Below, piece by piece: positions 41,923 through 45,886 of a DNA stretch of 45,886 nt (its first letter is position 1; every line of letters begins with the position of its first letter). This DNA comes from Planctomycetota bacterium (lineage in GTDB: Bacteria; Planctomycetota; B15-G4), in contig JAJDEQ010000026.1 in the NCBI GenBank assembly GCA_029259695.1, positions 1-45,886 of the forward strand, in the 5' to 3' direction. The notes below the pieces were generated by a model. It was given only the letters and a program-made list of their open reading frames with translations. It ran no database searches and had not been told where the DNA came from. The position numbers and the translations under genes were made by a program.

Positions 41923-42068
41923 CTGCCGATGGAAGGCTTTGCGCAATCCAGAATCCAGCCTGATCCTGGGGAAGCACGTGATTCTCGGGAGCCCGCGAAG
42001 TTCCCGGATCAAGCCCGCGAGCCGGCCCGGCCGATCGCCGCGGGTCGACTCGTCTCGCAGGGAGCGCC

Positions 42069-43379
42069 ATGACCTCGGACCCCTTCCTCCTCGCGGCCGC
42101 GGCCATCCCGGCTGGTCAGACGCGGTCCTTCAAGCAACTGGCCGCCATGGCGGGGCGGCCGGGGGCTGCGCGGGCGGCGGGGCGGGCCCTGGCCGGGGTC
42201 CCGTTGCCGGTCTCGCTCGAGCCGAGTTGGCGGAGCATGCCGACCCATCTCGGCCGTGTGGACGACGAGGGGTCGGGAGCCGCGGTGCCCTGGCATCGGG
42301 TCGTGAGTTCGCGCGGGGCTCTGGCCCGCGACCCGCAGCGCGCCGCCGTGCAGCTGGCGCGGTTGCGGGCCGAACACGCCCGGCCGGCGCAGGACGAGAG
42401 CGTGCCGGCCTGGGCAGCCCGGGTGGCGACGCCCTTCGTGGGTCAGCTGGCGACGGGTGAGTTCGCCGCCGCGGACGATGCGGTCGTGGCCGCCTGGCCC
42501 GCCGAACTGGTCGAGGCCTTGCCGGACGTCGCCGCGGCACGCGAACGGGGGCTCGCCGCGGTCGCGGCGCTGCGCGATGAGCTGGTGCAGGACGGCGATC
42601 CGGGCAGTGTTCCCGATGCCGCCGTGCCTGCGCTGGCCGACTGGAAGCGCCCCGGCGGCCTCGCCGCCCAGACCACACCTCTCGCCCAACGCCTGGAGCG
42701 GCAGGACTGGGCCGGACTGCGGGGCGACCTGCTCGGTCGCGGCCTGGCCCGGGTCCCGTCACTGTTCAGTCCCGCCGAGTGCGCCGACCTGCTCGCCTCG
42801 CTGGCGGAGATCGAACGCGGAGGCGGCTTCGAGCGCTCGGTGCAGATGGCGCCCCACGGCTTCGGCGTGGGTGCCTACCACTACCTGTCCGAGCCGTTGC
42901 TCGATCCCGCCGCTGCCTTGCGCACCGACCTGTACGCGCGCCTCGCGCCCGCCGGGCTGGAGGTGCGCGGTCGCGTGTACCCGCCGGACCTGGACACGTT
43001 CTGGGCGCACTGCCGCCGGGGGGGCCAGCGTCGCGCGTCGTCGATCGTGCTCTGTTACGGCGCAGGCGGGGTGAACCACCCGCACCGTGACCTCTACGGC
43101 GAGGTGTGGTTCCCGTTCCAGGCCCTGCTGGTGCTCAGTCGCCACGGCCGCGACTTCGAGGGCGGCGAGTTCGTGCTCGTCGAGGACGCTGCCTCGGGAG
43201 GCCGCGAGACCGAGCACGTCGTCCCGGCCACCGAAGGCGACCTGCTGCTGTTCGCCAGTCGCTGTCGCGTCGAACTCGACGGCCGTCGCCGGAAGCGGGT
43301 GTTCCTGCGGCACGGCATGCGCCCGGTCACGCGCGGGATGCGCTTCGGCCTGGGGATCGTGTTCCACCTCGCGCGCTGA
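42069..43379 (+). CDS. Alkyltransferase-like (ATL) domain fused to Oxygenase-NA 2OG-Fe(II) dioxygenase
   Basis: A 436-aa fusion. Residues 1-110 resemble the Ogt/MGMT DNA-binding fold: AAIPAGQTRSFKQLAAMAG, then PGAARAAGRAL, and PWHRVVSSRGAL, where W75 replaces the alkyl-accepting Cys of PCHRV. That is the mark of ATL proteins, which bind O6-alkylguanine and flag it for excision repair without removing it. Residues 115-205 are a helical linker. Residues 215-436 match the Oxygenase-NA type (Pfam PF09859): MAPHGFGVGAYHYL, LCYGAGGVNHPHRDLYGEVW with Fe ligands H339 and D341, DFEGGEFVLVE, GDLLLF, and H415 with R425 in RHGMRPVTRGMRFGL for iron and 2-oxoglutarate. Predicted role: recognition and oxidative repair of alkylated DNA. 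GGGAG precedes the ATG. xthA follows. Confidence 0.85.
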   Translation: MTSDPFLLAAAAIPAGQTRSFKQLAAMAGRPGAARAAGRALAGVPLPVSLEPSWRSMPTHLGRVDDEGSGAAVPWHRVVSSRGALARDPQRAAVQLARLRAEHARPAQDESVPAWAARVATPFVGQLATGEFAAADDAVVAAWPAELVEALPDVAAARERGLAAVAALRDELVQDGDPGSVPDAAVPALADWKRPGGLAAQTTPLAQRLERQDWAGLRGDLLGRGLARVPSLFSPAECADLLASLAEIERGGGFERSVQMAPHGFGVGAYHYLSEPLLDPAAALRTDLYARLAPAGLEVRGRVYPPDLDTFWAHCRRGGQRRASSIVLCYGAGGVNHPHRDLYGEVWFPFQALLVLSRHGRDFEGGEFVLVEDAASGGRETEHVVPATEGDLLLFASRCRVELDGRRRKRVFLRHGMRPVTRGMRFGLGIVFHLAR

Positions 43380-43461
43380 CGCTCCGTCGCCGCTCGGCGG
43401 GGTTGTCGGCACGCTTGGCAGTGGGAGCGAACGTCCGCGGACGAATCGCTATCCTGAGCCC

Positions 43462-44232
43462 ATGCGCATCGTCACCTGGAACGTGAACTCGGTCCGCGCG
43501 CGGTTGCCGCGGGTGCTCGCCTGGCTCGAGAAGCACCGGCCCGAGGTCGTCTGCCTGCAGGAACTCAAGTGTGTCGACGAGCAGTTCCCGCTCGAGGAGA
43601 TCGGGGCGCTCGGGTACCACGTCGAGACCTACGGACAGAAGACCTACAACGGCGTGGCGATCCTGTCGACGCGCAGCCTCGAGGACGTTACCCGGGACTT
43701 CCCCGGCAACCCGGACGAGAGCCAGCACCGGGTGATCGGCGCCCAGGTGGGCGATGTCCTGCTGCTCAACCTGTACGTGGTCAACGGTCGCGCCGTCGGT
43801 GACGTGAAGTACGACTTCAAGCTGGAGTGGATGGCGCGCCTGGCCGACTTCGTGCACGAGCGCTACGACCTGGGCGAGAAGGTGGTCATCACGGGTGACT
43901 TCAACTGCACTTTCGACGACCGTGACGTCTACGACCCCGACGGCTGGCGCGACAAGATCCTGTGCAGCACGCCCGAACGCGAGGCGCTGCTGCGGCTGAT
44001 GGAGCCGGGCTACGTCGACGCCCTGCGCAAGTTCCACGAAGAGGGCGAGATCTACACCTGGTGGGACTTCCGCACCCGGGGCTTCCCCCGCAACCGGGGC
44101 CTGCGCATCGACCACTTCCTGATGAGCCCGCCGGCCCTCGAAGCCTGCACCGGGGTGGAGGTGGACACCGAGGAGCGCGGCGGCGAGAAGCCGTCGGACC
44201 ACGCCCCGGTGATCGCCACGCTCTCCGACTGA
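43462..44232 (+). CDS. xthA: Exodeoxyribonuclease III (AP endonuclease)
   Basis: A 256-aa enzyme of the ExoIII/APE1 family that cuts DNA 5' to abasic sites and removes 3' blocks in base excision repair. MRIVTWNVNSVRARL holds the metal/substrate Asn, VVCLQELKCVD the catalytic Glu, YNGVAILST follows, VVITGDFNCTFDDRDVYDP the Asp and Asn, and LRIDHFLMSP with KPSDHAPVIATLSD the closing Asp-His pair. Length and order equal E. coli XthA. It lies 82 bp after the ATL-oxygenase fusion gene on the same strand, which fits a small DNA-repair cluster. Confidence 0.95.
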   Translation: MRIVTWNVNSVRARLPRVLAWLEKHRPEVVCLQELKCVDEQFPLEEIGALGYHVETYGQKTYNGVAILSTRSLEDVTRDFPGNPDESQHRVIGAQVGDVLLLNLYVVNGRAVGDVKYDFKLEWMARLADFVHERYDLGEKVVITGDFNCTFDDRDVYDPDGWRDKILCSTPEREALLRLMEPGYVDALRKFHEEGEIYTWWDFRTRGFPRNRGLRIDHFLMSPPALEACTGVEVDTEERGGEKPSDHAPVIATLSD

Positions 44233-44243
44233 GAGAGGCACCC

Positions 44244-44474
44244 GTGGGCCGAGCGACGGACGGATTGCCTCGGTCGGGCGGGACGACGCTGCTCGCCTGG
44301 GTCGGCTTCCTGTTGCTGCTGGTGCTGCACCTCGATTCCTGGCGCGCCCAGCGCGACGTGATCTACTTCGGCTGGATGCCGGAGGAGCTGGCCTACCGGC
44401 TGGCGTGGATGGTCCTGGCGTGGGCCTACCTGTTGTGGTTCTGCAGTCGCGTGTGGCGGGACGAGCCGGCGTGA
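44244..44474 (+). CDS. Small membrane protein, DUF3311-like
   Basis: A 76-aa protein starting at GTG 44244 with GAGG 5 nt upstream (44235-44238). It has two membrane segments (LLAWVGFLLLLVLHLD and LAWMVLAWAYLLWFCSRVW) around an extracytoplasmic loop with IYFGWMPEELAYR, like DUF3311 proteins (FxGxPxxY pattern). Genes of that family typically stand directly before sodium:solute symporters, as here: its stop overlaps the next start in GTGA (44471-44474). It is therefore likely a small partner of the symporter. Confidence 0.75.
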   Translation: MGRATDGLPRSGGTTLLAWVGFLLLLVLHLDSWRAQRDVIYFGWMPEELAYRLAWMVLAWAYLLWFCSRVWRDEPA

Positions 44475-45886
44475 GCGCGGTGCAGAGCGTCGGTGTCGCC
44501 ATCGCGGTGTACGTGATCGCGGTGCTCGTGGTGGGCGTCGTGGCCACGCGCCGTGCGACCCGTTCGCCCGACGAGTACTTCCTCGCGGGCCGGGGTCTGG
44601 GCACGCTGGTGCTGTTCATGGCGCTGTTCGGCACGAACGCAACGTCGTTCGTGCTGGTGGGCATTCCCGGTCGGGCCTACACCGACGGCATCGGCACCTT
44701 CGGCCTGAACGCGCCGATCATCGCGCTGGGCATCCCGCTGACCTTCTGGCTGATCGGCTCGCCGGCTCGACGCATGGCCGCCCGCCTGGGCGCGCTCACG
44801 CCGGCCGAACTCTACGCGCGTCGCTTCGGTTCCCGCGCCGTCGGGTTGCTGCTGTTCGCCTTCTTCACGCTCTACACCGTGCCGTACATGGTGCAGGCGG
44901 TGGTCGGCGTGTCGGTGGCCCTGGAGCAGGCGAGCGAGGGCGCCGTGGCGCCGTGGCAGGGTGGGCTGGGCGTCGTGCTGGTCTCGCTCGTCTACACGAG
45001 CCTCGGCGGCATGCGGGCGACGGCCTGGACCAACGTCTTGCAGGGCGCGGTGTTCCTGGTCTTCATGACGGCCGGCTTCTTCTTCATCTCGTCCTCGCTG
45101 GGGGGGCTCGAGGCGGCGACAGACGCGGTGCGTCGCGAGGCGCCGGAGCTGTTGCGCATCGAACGTCGGGGGCTGTTCGAACCCCGCGCGTGGGCGTCGT
45201 GGGGCATGGTCATCTCGCTCACGGTGATCGGCTTCCCGCACATGTTCGCGCGGATCATGGCCGCCCGCAGTCAGCGTTCGTTGCGCGCGGTGTGTCGGCT
45301 GTACCCGTTGGCGCTGTTGATGCTCTGGGTGCCCGCCGTGCTGATCGGCGTGTGGGGGGCCGCGGCGCTCCCCGGGTTGGAGCGCCCGGACGCGGTGTTG
45401 CCGCTGATGGCGAAGGAGCACATGCCGGCGCTGCTCGCTCCCCTGGGCGTCCTGGCCGTGCTGGCCGCCGTCATGTCCACGCTCGATGCGCAGTTGTTGA
45501 CGCTCAGCTCGATGCTCGTGCGCGACGTGCTCGACGCGTTCCGTCCTCAGGGCGCGCACGCCGCCCGCAACGAGGCCGCGACCAGGGCCGGGACCGAGGC
45601 TGCACCCGGGGCCGCGGCCGATGCTGCAACCGAGGCCGCCGGTCGACGCGACATCGTGGCGGGCCGCGCCTTCGTGGTGACCTGCGCGGCCCTGGTCTAC
45701 ACGCTGGCCCAGTTCTGGGACGAGTCGGTGTTCGAGATCTCCAAGCGGGCCTTCGAGGGTTACACGACCCTGGTGCCCACGCTGTTCCTCGGAGTGCGCT
45801 GGCGACGCTTCAACGGCTTCGGTGCGCTGTCCTCGATCCTGGCCGGCAATGCAGTGCTGGCCTGGGGTTGGAGCGGCGACATGCCC
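44471..45886 (+). CDS. Sodium:solute symporter family protein, 3' truncated by window end
   Basis: An open frame of 472 codons from GTG 44471 to the last base, with no stop, so the end lies outside the window. The sequence shows SSF features: RRATRSPDEYFLAGRGLGTL (the SxxEYFLAGR signature after the first helix), FGTNATSFVLVGIPGRAY, LTPAELYARRFGSRAVGLLL, YTSLGGMRATAWTNVLQGAV (the GGMxAVxxTDxxQ motif) and AAVMSTLDAQLLTLSSM (the STxDxxL helix 8 motif with Na-binding Ser/Thr). About 11 membrane helices are visible. An Ala-rich loop near residue 360-395 (EAATRAGTEAAPGAAADAAT) is low-complexity. It is coupled to the DUF3311-like gene. The substrate cannot be told. Confidence 0.9.
   Translation, partial: MSAVQSVGVAIAVYVIAVLVVGVVATRRATRSPDEYFLAGRGLGTLVLFMALFGTNATSFVLVGIPGRAYTDGIGTFGLNAPIIALGIPLTFWLIGSPARRMAARLGALTPAELYARRFGSRAVGLLLFAFFTLYTVPYMVQAVVGVSVALEQASEGAVAPWQGGLGVVLVSLVYTSLGGMRATAWTNVLQGAVFLVFMTAGFFFISSSLGGLEAATDAVRREAPELLRIERRGLFEPRAWASWGMVISLTVIGFPHMFARIMAARSQRSLRAVCRLYPLALLMLWVPAVLIGVWGAAALPGLERPDAVLPLMAKEHMPALLAPLGVLAVLAAVMSTLDAQLLTLSSMLVRDVLDAFRPQGAHAARNEAATRAGTEAAPGAAADAATEAAGRRDIVAGRAFVVTCAALVYTLAQFWDESVFEISKRAFEGYTTLVPTLFLGVRWRRFNGFGALSSILAGNAVLAWGWSGDMP

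Noticed and set aside
39727..42072. 781-codon plus-strand frame opposite the TMTC-like gene
   Set aside because: Antisense shadow; the minus strand encodes regular membrane helices and TPR units.
44426..45559. Minus-strand frame in the last 1.4 kb
   Set aside because: The plus strand holds a clear sodium:solute symporter that runs off the window end; the minus frame is Arg/His/Gln-rich.
1..45886. tRNA or rRNA genes
   Set aside because: I looked for T-loop (GGTTCGAATCC-like) and conserved rRNA segments and saw none; a covariance-model scan would settle this.

Overview
The window is a gene-dense, high-GC bacterial chromosome segment that reads as a planctomycete. Grounds: a TIGR02999-type ECF sigma factor translationally coupled to a membrane Ser/Thr kinase with a TPR region, large secreted FG-GAP/VCBS proteins, a DUF6677-like membrane protein, a TMTC-like TPR glycosyltransferase, and many short planctomycete-style membrane and zinc-ribbon proteins. 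The overall style suggests a deep-branching marine planctomycete (inference). I see no tRNA, rRNA, CRISPR array, insertion sequence or phage gene. Genes are tightly packed, and 4-bp start/stop overlaps (ATGA or GTGA) link many neighbours.

Layout. 1-411: end of a WaaP-like kinase. 807-5394: two tandem paralogous secreted Ca-binding repeat proteins, each followed by a related hairpin, then a block of heptanucleotide repeats (5560-5663). 5715-7814: HEAT lipoprotein and thioesterase (minus), then two small membrane proteins (plus). 7792-9027: dprA. 9187-12198: a third secreted FG-GAP protein. 12276-16324 (minus): PilZ protein, aroB, a two-TM protein and a class I glutamine amidotransferase hydrolase. 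16348-20726 (plus): folC and a membrane spermidine-synthase-like/TPR protein. 20723-23444 (minus): RsuA/RluB pseudouridine synthase, mannose-6-phosphate isomerase, a 54-aa protein and rsmD. 23571-31214 (plus): a membrane vWA protein, a 1670-aa kinase/TPR/GAF/sigma-54 activator fusion and a secreted protein. 31223-35653 (plus): coaB and coaC as separate genes, a highly structured intergenic region, prfB with a programmed +1 frameshift, and purH. 35678-41922 (minus): zinc-ribbon membrane protein, Ser/Thr kinase-TPR, ECF sigma factor and TMTC-like protein. 42069-45886 (plus): an alkyltransferase-like/2OG-oxygenase fusion, exodeoxyribonuclease III, a DUF3311-like protein and a sodium:solute symporter cut by the window end.

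How the genes fit together. Most are housekeeping: CoA, folate, shikimate and purine synthesis, rRNA modification, translation termination. Two signalling units stand out: the coupled ECF sigma/kinase pair, and the single polypeptide joining a Ser/Thr kinase to a sigma-54 enhancer-binding protein. The most interesting candidates are the fusion of an alkyltransferase-like domain (PWHR in place of PCHR) to an Oxygenase-NA type 2OG dioxygenase next to exonuclease III; the multi-hairpin RNA candidate between coaC and prfB; the prfB frameshift site without an evident internal Shine-Dalgarno; and the shared symmetric -10 element between folC and the amidotransferase gene, which places both start codons at or next to the predicted transcription starts.
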